Positions 18,539-26,689 of a stretch of 37,703 nt of DNA are shown piece by piece. The first letter of the stretch is position 1. Each line of letters begins with the position of its first letter. A program made the translations under genes and the position numbers. Source of the stretch: Pelagibacteraceae bacterium AG-390-M19 (GTDB taxonomy: Bacteria; Pseudomonadota; Alphaproteobacteria; Pelagibacterales; Pelagibacteraceae); NCBI GenBank assembly GCA_003279765.1, contig QCHC01000003.1, positions 10,001 through 47,703 of the forward strand, read 5' to 3'. Below the pieces are notes generated by a model that saw nothing but the letters and a program-made list of their open reading frames with translations, made no database searches and was not told where the DNA came from.

Positions 18539-18568
18539 ATTATAGCAGTTAAAATTTCTAATCTACAA
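18539..18568 (-). promoter_or_regulatory. Promoter of the SRP RNA (and probably dnaX)
   Basis: On the minus strand TTGTAG (18563-18568) and a perfect TATAAT (18539-18544) are separated by 18 bp. The predicted start at about 18532-18535 coincides with the base of the SRP RNA terminal stem. It lies in the short gap after pheA. Because dnaX follows the RNA by only about 10 nt with no terminator, this promoter probably also serves dnaX-ybaB-recR. Confidence 0.65.
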
Positions 18569-18578
18569 GAAAAGATTA

Positions 18579-19412
18579 TTATTTTTTTTGTCTCAAACTA
18601 TCGGCTTCAAAAACACCTAGGACGTGAAAATCCTCACAATGTAAGCCTAGCTCTTCAAGAGATTTTTGAACCTTTGGATCTTCAATATGTCCATCTAAAT
18701 CACATAAGAAAAAATATGAGTCGAAAGAATTTTTTTCAGGGTAACTTTGAAGCTTAGTAAGATTTACTCCATTGATAGCAAATCCTCCAAGCGATTGATA
18801 AAGAGCTGCAGGTTTACTTTTTAGTTTAAATAAAAATGAAGTTATATATTTTTTATTTCCAAACTCAGGTTGAGATATATTTTTTCCCATAACAAGAAAC
18901 CTTGTTAAATTTCCACTCTCGTTTTCTATATTTTTCTTAATTACATCAAGATTATAAATTTCAGCACTTAAAGATGATGCTATTGCTGCTTGTTTTTTGT
19001 CTTTTGTTTTGGAAATCATTTCGGCTGACCCGGCTGTATCTGCTCTTATATGTTCGGTAATATTATTTTCTTTTATGAAATTTGAACATTGCGATAAACC
19101 CTGTGCATGAGAATAAACTTCTTTTATATCAGACAGTTTAGCTCCTGGTTGACCTAATAAATTATGTTCAATTTTTTGAAAGTGCTCTTGGTAAATATTT
19201 AATCTATGTTTAAAGATTAAATATTCTATACCAATATTTCCAGTAATTCTGTTAGATTCTGGTATTATTATTCTACAATTAGGTTCTTCTGAAGCTTTAT
19301 TAAAACAATCATCAAAAGTTTTACAAGGCAAAATTTCAGCATCAGGGTCAATTGATACTGCTGCTAAATGAGAATAGGCTCCAAATGTTCCTTGAAAATA
19401 TATTTTACTCAT
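18579..19412 (-). CDS. pheA: Prephenate dehydratase
   Basis: A 277-residue monofunctional enzyme converting prephenate to phenylpyruvate for phenylalanine synthesis, with no chorismate mutase domain attached. The prephenate-site motif TRF is at 170-172 with HxQ at 102-104 (SHAQGLSQC), then a C-terminal ACT regulatory domain (about 190-270). The usual ENS segment reads ESN-R (PESNRITGN, 51-59). It overlaps kdsB by one nucleotide, a pairing common in alphaproteobacteria. It runs to within about 45 nt of the SRP RNA. Confidence 0.93.
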   Translation of the reverse strand: MSKIYFQGTFGAYSHLAAVSIDPDAEILPCKTFDDCFNKASEEPNCRIIIPESNRITGNIGIEYLIFKHRLNIYQEHFQKIEHNLLGQPGAKLSDIKEVYSHAQGLSQCSNFIKENNITEHIRADTAGSAEMISKTKDKKQAAIASSLSAEIYNLDVIKKNIENESGNLTRFLVMGKNISQPEFGNKKYITSFLFKLKSKPAALYQSLGGFAINGVNLTKLQSYPEKNSFDSYFFLCDLDGHIEDPKVQKSLEELGLHCEDFHVLGVFEADSLRQKK

Positions 19413-20143
19413 CAGGACTTATATTCCATTATTTTTTTTAAGGCTAGATAATCTTCCTCTGTGTCAATTCCTATAGGTGCTTCACTTGCTAAAGCAACAT
19501 TTATTTTAATATTATTATCTAGAGCTCTAAGTTGTTCTAATCTATTTTCAATTTCATTTTTTGATTGTGCTAATTCAACAAAATTTTTGAGAATTTTAGA
19601 TGAATAACAGTAAATTCCAATATGGTGATAAATATTAAATGCATCTTCAGATTTCCTTAAAAATGTTTTTGCATCTGAAAACGGATTATCTTCTAAATTA
19701 TTTTGAGTAATAACTTTAACTATATTTTCATTTGTTAAATCTGATTTATTTTGTATTTTAGCGGCCAATGTTCCTATTTTCGCTTTATGATTTATCATCA
19801 TTTGGTTTAGGTTAATAATATCCTGAATATTAATTGCTGGTTCATCACCCTGTATATTCATTATAAAATCAATATTATCTAAGTTAAGTTTTTGATAAGC
19901 TTCATATATTCGGTCTGTGCCAGTTTTGTGTTTGTTGCTTGTTAAAATGGCTTTTCCTCCATTTTTTTCTACATCATTAACAATCTCTTGATCCTCAGCT
20001 GCCACTATTACCTCTCCTATATTTGTCTCTTTTGCCTTGTTAAATACATGTGAAATAATTGAAATGTCATTGATTTTTAATAAAGGTTTTCCTGGAAGCC
20101 TAGTTGCTGATAATCTAGAGGGTATAATTATAAGAGTTTTCAT
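19412..20143 (-). CDS. kdsB: 3-deoxy-manno-octulosonate cytidylyltransferase
   Basis: A 243-residue enzyme that activates Kdo as CMP-Kdo for lipopolysaccharide. The N-terminal IIPSRLSATRLPGKPL nucleotidyltransferase signature and the metal-binding NIQGDEP motif are intact. The C-terminal IDTEEDYLALK is characteristic. It is first in a two-gene unit with pheA and divergent from cycM. Together with kdsD, lptC and lptB later in the window it shows that the organism makes Kdo-containing LPS. Confidence 0.96.
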   Translation of the reverse strand: MKTLIIIPSRLSATRLPGKPLLKINDISIISHVFNKAKETNIGEVIVAAEDQEIVNDVEKNGGKAILTSNKHKTGTDRIYEAYQKLNLDNIDFIMNIQGDEPAINIQDIINLNQMMINHKAKIGTLAAKIQNKSDLTNENIVKVITQNNLEDNPFSDAKTFLRKSEDAFNIYHHIGIYCYSSKILKNFVELAQSKNEIENRLEQLRALDNNIKINVALASEAPIGIDTEEDYLALKKIMEYKS

Positions 20144-20236
20144 TAATCATTAATTAAAATAGAGGCAAATTTATACATTAAATTTTAGTCAAATTTTAAT
20201 TTATCATGTTATACGTTCAAAATTAAATTTATAAAA

Positions 20237-20776
20237 ATGGATTCTTTTGAAATAAACAAAATTGTAGCTGCAGTCCTAATGGTTGCACTTCTTGTTATTG
20301 GTATAGGAAAATTATCTGATGTAATTTTTCATGTAGAAAAGCCAGAAACTCCAGGTTATGCTGTAGAAGTTGAACAGGTCTCAACCACATCATCATCAAC
20401 AACAGTTGCTGCAGATGAAAAAGTCGATATTGCTGCTTTAATGGCAATGGGAGATATAGCGAGTGGAGAAAAAATTTTTAAAAAATGTGCAGCCTGTCAC
20501 TCAATAATAAAGGGCGGAAAAAATGCTATAGGTCCAGCTTTGTATAATGTTGTTGGAAGAAAAGTTGGATCAGTTGAAGATTACAAATATTCAAAAGCAT
20601 TAGCTGCTTATGAAAAAGAGTGGACTCTTGAAGAGCTTAACGGCTATTTAACCAAACCCGCTAAATGGATCAAAGGAACTAAGATGGCTTTTGCAGGTTT
20701 AAGAAAAGAAGCAGATAGAGCGTCAGTAATTAAATATCTTAATGAAAATTCAGATAGCCCAGTACCACTACCTTAA
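20237..20776 (+). CDS. cycM: Membrane-anchored c-type cytochrome (CycM/c552-like)
   Basis: A 179-residue class I cytochrome c carrying electrons in the respiratory chain. An uncleaved N-terminal signal anchor (about 8-30) is followed by a Pro/Ser/Thr linker. The heme site CAACH is at 84-88, and the likely axial Met150 lies in GTKMAFAGL. This architecture and the divergent position next to kdsB-pheA match alphaproteobacterial CycM. The 93-bp upstream spacer holds AT-rich sequence with no promoter I trust. It overlaps argF by 9 bp, convergently. Confidence 0.92.
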   Translation: MDSFEINKIVAAVLMVALLVIGIGKLSDVIFHVEKPETPGYAVEVEQVSTTSSSTTVAADEKVDIAALMAMGDIASGEKIFKKCAACHSIIKGGKNAIGPALYNVVGRKVGSVEDYKYSKALAAYEKEWTLEELNGYLTKPAKWIKGTKMAFAGLRKEADRASVIKYLNENSDSPVPLP

Positions 20777-21697
20777 TTTTCCAAAACAATACAACAGTAT
20801 ACTTTTTTGAACATGAACTCTATTAAGAGCCTGTAACCATACATGAGATTTTTTTCCTAAGAAAATATCTTCAGAAACTTCATTCCCTCTAGGCAGACAA
20901 TGTAAAAAGATACAACTCTTATTTGTAAAACTCATTAATTTTTTATCAATTTTAAATTTTTTAAATGCTTGGATTTTTTTCTTTTTGTTTACTTTGTCAT
21001 TTAACGAAATAACTTTATCAGAAAAAATTACGTCAGCTCCACTAGCTGCTTTTTTTGGATCATTATAAATATAAATATTTTTTTTATTTTTTTTTACCCA
21101 ACTTCTTACTTTTTTTCCTGGTTCGAAATTTTTTGGACAACCTATACTTAATTTGAAAGAAAATTTAACTGAAGCAGCTATTAAACTATCCAACACATTA
21201 TTTGAGTCTCCAATCCAGCAAATATTTAATTTAGAAATTGGTTTTTTTGTAATCTCCTCAACTGTAAAAACATCTGAAAGCACTTGTGTTGGATGAGAGG
21301 ATGGGCTCAAACCATTAATTACTGGGATAGATAAATATTTTTTAAAGTCTTCAATTTTTTTATCACTATCAGTTCGTAACATAAATCCATCACCATACGT
21401 CGAAAGAACCTTTGCTGTATCAGATATACTCTCACCACCTTGTCCTAAATGAAGTTCATTAGATCTAAGTGTTAAAGTGCCTCCTCCAAGTTGTTTTATA
21501 GCTAAATAAAAGCTAATTCTTGTTCTCAAGCTTGGTTTTTCAAACATTTGGATCAAAATTTTACCTTTTAATGGAGCACCTTTATCTGTCTCTAAAGTAT
21601 TAAGTTTTTTTCTAGAATTTTTTCTTTTTTTTGCATCAGAAATTATTTTTCTTAAATCTTTACTGGGAATATCTTTTAAATTTATAAAATGTTTCAT
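20768..21697 (-). CDS. argF: Ornithine carbamoyltransferase
   Basis: A 309-residue enzyme forming citrulline from ornithine and carbamoyl phosphate. The carbamoyl-phosphate loop is S-L-R-T-R (56-60), with HPTQVLSD and the ornithine-site HCLPR motif near 266-270. It lies 2 nt after argD on the same strand, so the two are co-transcribed. Length is normal. Confidence 0.96.
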   Translation of the reverse strand: MKHFINLKDIPSKDLRKIISDAKKRKNSRKKLNTLETDKGAPLKGKILIQMFEKPSLRTRISFYLAIKQLGGGTLTLRSNELHLGQGGESISDTAKVLSTYGDGFMLRTDSDKKIEDFKKYLSIPVINGLSPSSHPTQVLSDVFTVEEITKKPISKLNICWIGDSNNVLDSLIAASVKFSFKLSIGCPKNFEPGKKVRSWVKKNKKNIYIYNDPKKAASGADVIFSDKVISLNDKVNKKKKIQAFKKFKIDKKLMSFTNKSCIFLHCLPRGNEVSEDIFLGKKSHVWLQALNRVHVQKSILLYCFGKLR

Positions 21698-21699
21698 AA

Positions 21700-22866
21700 T
21701 TATTTATATTGGCTGCAAACTTTATTTATAATTTTTAAAGCTTCATCAATCTCACTTTTTTTAACATTGAGTGGAGGCAATATACGTACAACATTCTCTG
21801 CAGCACGTATCGTTAATAATTTGTTATCCATTAATTTTTTAATGAAATTTGTCTGATCTTGATGCAGCTGTATCCCGATTAAAAAACCTCTACCTCTTAT
21901 TTGTTTAATAATATCAGGGTATTTTTCCTTAATTTTGTTTAAGTTTGATAAAAAATATTTAGATAGTTTTTTTACATTATTTAAAAACTTTTTATTTGAA
22001 ACTATATCCATTACTTTATTTCCAACTGACATAGCTAGTGGATTTCCACCAAATGTAGAACCGTGAGTTCCTGGAATCATGCCTGCTGCTACTTTTTTAT
22101 TCATAAGAACAGCTCCTATTGGAAACCCACCTCCAATTCCTTTAGCTATTGGGACTATATCTGGTTTTACTTTAGATTTTTCAAATGCAAAAAAATCACC
22201 TGATCTACCTATACCACATTGAACTTCATCAAGAATTAAAAGAATTTTTTTCTTATCACATAATTTTCTCATTTCTCTTAGACAGAAATCTGGAATAACC
22301 TTAATTCCACCCTCTCCCATTATAGTTTCAACCATTATAGCTGCAGTGTCTTTTGTAATTTTCTTTTCTAATGCTTTGTGGTCTCCAAAAGTAAAATGAT
22401 CAAAGCCTTTTACTTTAGGGCCAAAACCTTCTGTCATTTTCTTTGATCCACTGGCATAAATTGCAGCTAATGTTCTTCCATGAAAAGAATTTTTAATGCA
22501 TAGAATTCTATTTTTATTTTGATTTCCAATTGAAAAAAAATATCTTCTAGCAACTTTAATTGCTGCTTCTGTGGCTTCCGCTCCACTGTTTTGAAACATC
22601 ACATAATCAGCAAATGTCATTTTACAAAGTTTTTTTGCTAAATTTTCTCCTTCAGGAATTTGAAAAGCATTTGAAACATGCCAAAGCTTTCTTGATTGCT
22701 TATTGATGGTTTTTACTAAACTTGGATGAGCATGACCTAAGGAATTAACCGCAATACCCATAACAAAATCTAGATATTTTTTACCATCTGTAGAGTAAAG
22801 ATAGCTTCCTTTACCATGTTTAAATGAAATTTTTTTTCTGTTATAATTTTTTGCTAAATTACTCAT
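21700..22866 (-). CDS. argD: Acetylornithine aminotransferase
   Basis: A 388-residue class III PLP aminotransferase making N-acetylornithine, the substrate of ArgJ. The PLP-binding motifs ILDEVQCGIGRSG and the Schiff-base lysine in IAKGIGGGFPIGA are visible, as are NSGAEATEAAIK and HGSTFGGNPLA. It is the first gene of argD-argF and is divergent from gcrA. It may also act on succinyl-diaminopimelate, as in E. coli; the sequence alone does not show this. Confidence 0.94.
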   Translation of the reverse strand: MSNLAKNYNRKKISFKHGKGSYLYSTDGKKYLDFVMGIAVNSLGHAHPSLVKTINKQSRKLWHVSNAFQIPEGENLAKKLCKMTFADYVMFQNSGAEATEAAIKVARRYFFSIGNQNKNRILCIKNSFHGRTLAAIYASGSKKMTEGFGPKVKGFDHFTFGDHKALEKKITKDTAAIMVETIMGEGGIKVIPDFCLREMRKLCDKKKILLILDEVQCGIGRSGDFFAFEKSKVKPDIVPIAKGIGGGFPIGAVLMNKKVAAGMIPGTHGSTFGGNPLAMSVGNKVMDIVSNKKFLNNVKKLSKYFLSNLNKIKEKYPDIIKQIRGRGFLIGIQLHQDQTNFIKKLMDNKLLTIRAAENVVRILPPLNVKKSEIDEALKIINKVCSQYK

Positions 22867-22972
22867 AAATTAAATTTGTTTTTATAAATTTTATTTCATA
22901 GATACAAGTTATGATTGAAAACCTAATTTCATACAAAATAAGTTTTTATTGTTGATAACTCTAATTTTTTGA

Positions 22973-23002
22973 TTGTTTCATTTAAATTAATAACAGTATA
23001 TT
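22973..23002 (+). promoter_or_regulatory. Candidate gcrA promoter
   Basis: TTGTTT (22973-22978) and TATATT (22997-23002) are spaced by 18 bp, giving a start near 23009 and a short leader of about 28 nt before the ATG. The 170-bp argD/gcrA spacer shows no GANTC site that would suggest CcrM control. This is a motif call by eye. Confidence 0.4.
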
Positions 23003-23036
23003 GTCTTTAATTAAACATTTAACACAACATATAGAT

Positions 23037-23531
23037 ATGAGTTGGACAGAAGAAAAAGTTTCTAAATTAAAGGAATTATGGGGTAAAGGTAATACAGCTA
23101 GTCAAATAGCTGAAATTATCGGCGGCATAAGTCGTAATGCAGTTATTGGTAAAGCTCACAGATTAAACCTATCAGCGAAAATAAAAACAAGAACTGCAAC
23201 TTCAAATAAAAATTTTGAAAATTCTATTGAGGAAAATAATGTAAAATCTAGAAGAGGCCGTAGAAGTAAGTTTCAATCATTAATTATTGAAAAAGACTTT
23301 GAACCAGAAAATCCCAAACAATTAGAAGAGCTTGATGAAAACTCATGTAAATGGCCAATAGGTCATCCTGATGAAAAGGAATTTTATTTTTGTGGAAGAT
23401 CTTCCTTAAAAGATTTTTCCTATTGTAAACTTCATTTACTTTACGCTTATCAACCAAAAGGTAAAAAAGAAGAAGTTGCTGAAAAAGAAGAAGTTGCAGA
23501 ATTTATTGAAAAAAAAATTCAATCTGCTTAA
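23037..23531 (+). CDS. gcrA: GcrA-family cell-cycle regulator
   Basis: A 164-residue alphaproteobacterial transcription factor that works with sigma70 at CcrM-methylated GANTC sites in Caulobacter. The N-terminal DNA-binding domain starts MSWTEEKVSKLKELW and includes the helix-turn-helix (GNTASQIAEIIGGISRNAVI). A basic R-R-G-R-R linker and the C-terminal CKWPIGHPDE, then C-G and C-x-x-H cluster are also typical. The ATG at 23037 gives the family N-terminus; an in-frame TTG at 23001 would add 12 residues unlike the family. It ends 4 bp from the convergent reductase gene. Confidence 0.93.
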   Translation: MSWTEEKVSKLKELWGKGNTASQIAEIIGGISRNAVIGKAHRLNLSAKIKTRTATSNKNFENSIEENNVKSRRGRRSKFQSLIIEKDFEPENPKQLEELDENSCKWPIGHPDEKEFYFCGRSSLKDFSYCKLHLLYAYQPKGKKEEVAEKEEVAEFIEKKIQSA

Positions 23532-23535
23532 AATT

Positions 23536-24519
23536 TTAGTTTGTTTTAATATCTGTATTATCTGAAGTATATTTTTCAGTAGAAAATTGACCACCTTCCC
23601 TCCACATATAACAATATTTTTTAACTTCTTCATTGAAGTATCTTAAACTCGGTACTCCTATGTCTGAGTTTGATTTATATTTACCAGACAAAACATTATC
23701 ATATTTTAGAAGTTTTAATTGATCTCTAGTCAAAATTGGTTTTGGCATTATTTCAAAAAATCTCGCTGACAATTGAGCTATTGGTAAAGGCATTGGTATC
23801 AATAATCTTTTCTTTCCAATTAAATTTAATAATTTTTCTAATATTTCTTTAAATGAAATTATTTCTGGGCCAACACATTCAATTATTTTGGAATTAACAT
23901 TATTCGAAATAACATTAAAAATAACATCTGTTAAGTCAGAGCAATGAATTGGCGTAAACTTGGTTTTGCCTTCATAGTAAAGTGGAAATATTGGCAATCT
24001 ATTCAGAAGAGTCATAAAGTTCGTTGTAAAATTATCATCTACTGAATAAACAATAGATGGTCTTATAATTGTAGCTAGAGGAAAATTTTTTAAGATTCTT
24101 TCCTCTCCCTCTAATTTACTTTTAGCATAATTAGAGTCTGTAGCATCGTTTATACCAAGTGCTGATAGATGAATAAAGTGTTTAAGTTTATATTCTTTTG
24201 AAAGTTTAGACAACACAGAAGGAAATATAGTGTGAATATTTTTAAATGTATTTCCATTTCTTGACTCAAATAAAATACCAATTAAATTTATACACACGTC
24301 TGCTTTTTCGAAAAGCTTTCTAAGCTTTTGTTCTTCAAAAATATTTGACTCAACAATATCTATATAGCCTGCATTTGCTTGTGTTTTAATGATGTAACTT
24401 TTTTGATGAATGTTTCTTGTTACAACAGTTACTTGATAATTATTTTTTGTAAGCTTCCTAATTAAATTTCTACCAATTTGGCCACTTCCACCAAAAATTA
24501 GACAATTTTTTGCTTTCAT
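23536..24519 (-). CDS. Complex I NDUFA9-family NAD(P)-binding protein
   Basis: A 327-residue atypical short-chain dehydrogenase/epimerase-like protein. The N-terminal Rossmann motif is GGSGQIGRNLI (10-20), followed by LIGILFE and the YAKSKLEGE active-site-like block (about 135-143). The RPSIVY and HCSDLTDVIF segments match the NDUFA9 group found in alphaproteobacteria. It is related to a mitochondrial complex I accessory subunit, where it binds a nucleotide rather than catalysing a known reaction. Its bacterial role is not settled. Its start codon is only 16 bp from that of divergent rnd. Confidence 0.85.
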   Translation of the reverse strand: MKAKNCLIFGGSGQIGRNLIRKLTKNNYQVTVVTRNIHQKSYIIKTQANAGYIDIVESNIFEEQKLRKLFEKADVCINLIGILFESRNGNTFKNIHTIFPSVLSKLSKEYKLKHFIHLSALGINDATDSNYAKSKLEGEERILKNFPLATIIRPSIVYSVDDNFTTNFMTLLNRLPIFPLYYEGKTKFTPIHCSDLTDVIFNVISNNVNSKIIECVGPEIISFKEILEKLLNLIGKKRLLIPMPLPIAQLSARFFEIMPKPILTRDQLKLLKYDNVLSGKYKSNSDIGVPSLRYFNEEVKKYCYMWREGGQFSTEKYTSDNTDIKTN

Positions 24520-24535
24520 ATATATATGTTTAGAA

Positions 24536-25148
24536 ATGAGTAATAATATTCAGCTTCACAAGAACGATCTACCAGATGATTTAAATTTAGGCAATATAAT
24601 TGCCATAGATGGTGAGTTTATGGGTCTAAATGTCAGACGTGACCCATTATGCTTAATTCAAGTATCCTCTGGTAATTCAGATGCGCATATAGTTCAATTT
24701 GATAGATCAAATTATCAAGCACCTAATCTGGTAAAACTTTTAAATGATGAAAATATAACTAAAATTTTCCATTATGGGCGTGCTGATATGGCTCATATTA
24801 AATATTATTTAAAAAACAGAAACTAATAATGTTTTAGATACAAAGATTGCTTCAAAACTTGCTAGATCTTATTCTGATAATCATTCTTTAAAAACACTTA
24901 TTAAAGAATTTATAAATATAGATATTAGTAAACAATTTCAAAGTTCAGATTTTGGTGGAAAATTAACTCCAGCACAACTTAAATACTGTGCAAATGATGT
25001 TTTATATCTTCATCGAATACATGATGAATTAAAAAAAATACTAGAAAGAGAAAGTAGAGTTCAAATTTATAAAGATTGTTTAAAATTTTTAAAGGTAAGA
25101 GTGGATCTTGATCTTGCGCTATTTAAAGATGATATTTGGTCACATTAA
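24536..25148 (+). pseudogene. rnd: Ribonuclease D, disrupted by a +1 frameshift in a poly-A run
   Basis: A DEDD 3'-5' exonuclease reading in two frames. Codons 1-96 (24536-24826) contain Exo I (D25-x-E27 in AIDGEFMGL) and Exo II (D84 in GRADMAH), then stop. The rest, including TKIASKLARSYSDNHSLK and Exo III (KYCANDVLYLH), continues in the +1 frame to a TAA at 25146-25148. The break lies in A6 at 24811-24816; removing one A restores L-K-T-E-T-N-N-V-L-D without interruption (about 203 residues). The downstream frame ends by overlapping the kdsD ATG by one base, as in an intact operon. It may be a sequencing or assembly indel or a recent true mutation. Alphaproteobacterial Rnd of this short type lacks HRDC domains. 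Confidence 0.85.
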
Positions 25149-26116
25149 TGAATAAAAAAAAATTTATATTAATTGCAAAAAATGTAATTGATCTTGAAAT
25201 TAGAGCTCTTAAAAATTTAAAAAAAAACATTAATAAATCATTCAATGAGGCTGTATTTCAAATAGCAAATTGTCAATCAAAAGTAATATTATGTGGTGTT
25301 GGTAAAAGTGGTTTGATTGCATCTAAAATTGCTGCAACACTTGCTTCAGTTGGTACTCCATCATTTAGCCTATCTGCTAGTGAAGCATCACATGGTGACC
25401 TAGGAATGATTTCAAAAAAAGATATTTTAATACTAATTAGCAATTCAGGAGAGACAAATGAACTAAAAAATATAATTCAATTTGCAAAAAGAAATAAAAT
25501 TTTATTAATAGGTATTGTTTCAAAAAAAGAATCTATTTTATATAGAACTTCTGACATAAAATTGTTTATACCCAAGGCAGATGAAGCTGAAGGTATAGTT
25601 CCAACCGCAAGTACTACAGCACAATTGGCTTTGGGTGATTCTCTTGCAATAGCATCAATGAAATATAAAAAATTTGACAGAATAGATTTTAAAAAATTTC
25701 ATCCTGCAGGAAGTTTGGGCGCTCAACTAAAAACAGTCGAAGATATTATGGTCACAGGAAAAAAAATACCTTTTGTAAAAGATAATGTTAAAATAAAAAA
25801 AGCTTTAAAAACATTGAGTCGAAAAAAAATGGGAATTTTAATAGTTTTAAATAATAAAAATAAAACTGTTGGAATAATTACAGATGGACAAATACGAAGA
25901 ATTGCTGAAAAAAAAACTGATTTTGATAATCTTTCAGTAAAAGAAATAATGACAAAAAAGCCAGTTTTTGTTGACAAAAATGAATTAGCGGCAAAGGCTC
26001 TTTCTTTAATGAATGATAAAAAAATTACATCTCTTATAGTTAATAACAAGCAAAAACCCCACAAGACAATTGGTGTTATTCATATACATACAATTTTAGA
26101 ATCAAATATCTCATAA
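25148..26116 (+). CDS. kdsD: Arabinose-5-phosphate isomerase (KpsF/GutQ family)
   Basis: A 322-residue enzyme converting ribulose-5-phosphate to arabinose-5-phosphate, the first step to Kdo. The N-terminal SIS domain (ILCGVGKSGLIASKIAATLA, then SNSGETNEL and HPAGSLGAQL) is followed by two CBS domains (about 200-320). The ATG at 25148 overlaps the rnd stop (TAATG); a TTG at 25136 is less likely. It belongs to the Kdo/LPS group with kdsB, lptC and lptB. Confidence 0.94.
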   Translation: MNKKKFILIAKNVIDLEIRALKNLKKNINKSFNEAVFQIANCQSKVILCGVGKSGLIASKIAATLASVGTPSFSLSASEASHGDLGMISKKDILILISNSGETNELKNIIQFAKRNKILLIGIVSKKESILYRTSDIKLFIPKADEAEGIVPTASTTAQLALGDSLAIASMKYKKFDRIDFKKFHPAGSLGAQLKTVEDIMVTGKKIPFVKDNVKIKKALKTLSRKKMGILIVLNNKNKTVGIITDGQIRRIAEKKTDFDNLSVKEIMTKKPVFVDKNELAAKALSLMNDKKITSLIVNNKQKPHKTIGVIHIHTILESNIS

Positions 26117-26689
26117 ATGAGTAAAAAAAATTTTGTAAAAATTTTTTTTAGTCTTGTATTTATATTAATATTAATCTTATTGATTAATTCAAATTTTTTA
26201 AAAAAAAGTAAAAAATTAGAGATTGAAGAAGAAAATATCAATACAGCATCCAATTCAAATATTATTAAGGGTGTTGAATACACAACTAAAGATAAGGATG
26301 GTAATGAGTATTTTGTGAGGGCAGCAGAAGGCGAAATAGATTTTTCTGATCCAAATATAATATTTTTAACAAAAGTTTATGCCTTAATTAAATTAATTGA
26401 CTCCAATGAGATTACTATTATTTCTGATTATGGAAAATATAATTCAGAGAATTATGATACTATTTTTTCAAAAAACGTTGTAATCAACTATTTAAATAAT
26501 AAAATTACTGGAGAATATCTAGATTTTTCTTTAGAAAGAAATTCAATAATAATCTCAAAAAATGTAATCTATTATAACTTGCAAAATGTATTAAAAGCTG
26601 ATGTTGTTGAGGTAGATACAAAGACTAAAGATGTTAAAATTTTTATGCACGAACAGGAAAAAAAAGTAAATATTAAAAATAAAAACTAA
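26117..26689 (+). CDS. lptC: LPS export periplasmic protein LptC
   Basis: A 190-residue bitopic protein bridging the inner-membrane Lpt ABC transporter to the periplasmic LPS bridge. A basic start and one strongly hydrophobic helix (about 8-25) precede an OstA-like beta-jellyroll rich in alternating strands. Sequence identity in this family is low, so the call rests on size, topology and position directly between kdsD and lptB (abutting, no spacer on either side). No separate lptA gene follows it, although alphaproteobacteria usually have one here. Confidence 0.82.
   Translation: MSKKNFVKIFFSLVFILILILLINSNFLKKSKKLEIEEENINTASNSNIIKGVEYTTKDKDGNEYFVRAAEGEIDFSDPNIIFLTKVYALIKLIDSNEITIISDYGKYNSENYDTIFSKNVVINYLNNKITGEYLDFSLERNSIIISKNVIYYNLQNVLKADVVEVDTKTKDVKIFMHEQEKKVNIKNKN

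Noticed and set aside
24811..24817. A-AAA-AAC heptamer in rnd as a programmed -1 frameshift site
   Set aside because: A -1 shift enters the frame reading C-AGA-AAC as CAG-AAA-CTA-ATA-ATG-TTT-TAG and stops; the conserved downstream RNase D frame needs a +1 change, so an extra A is the better explanation.
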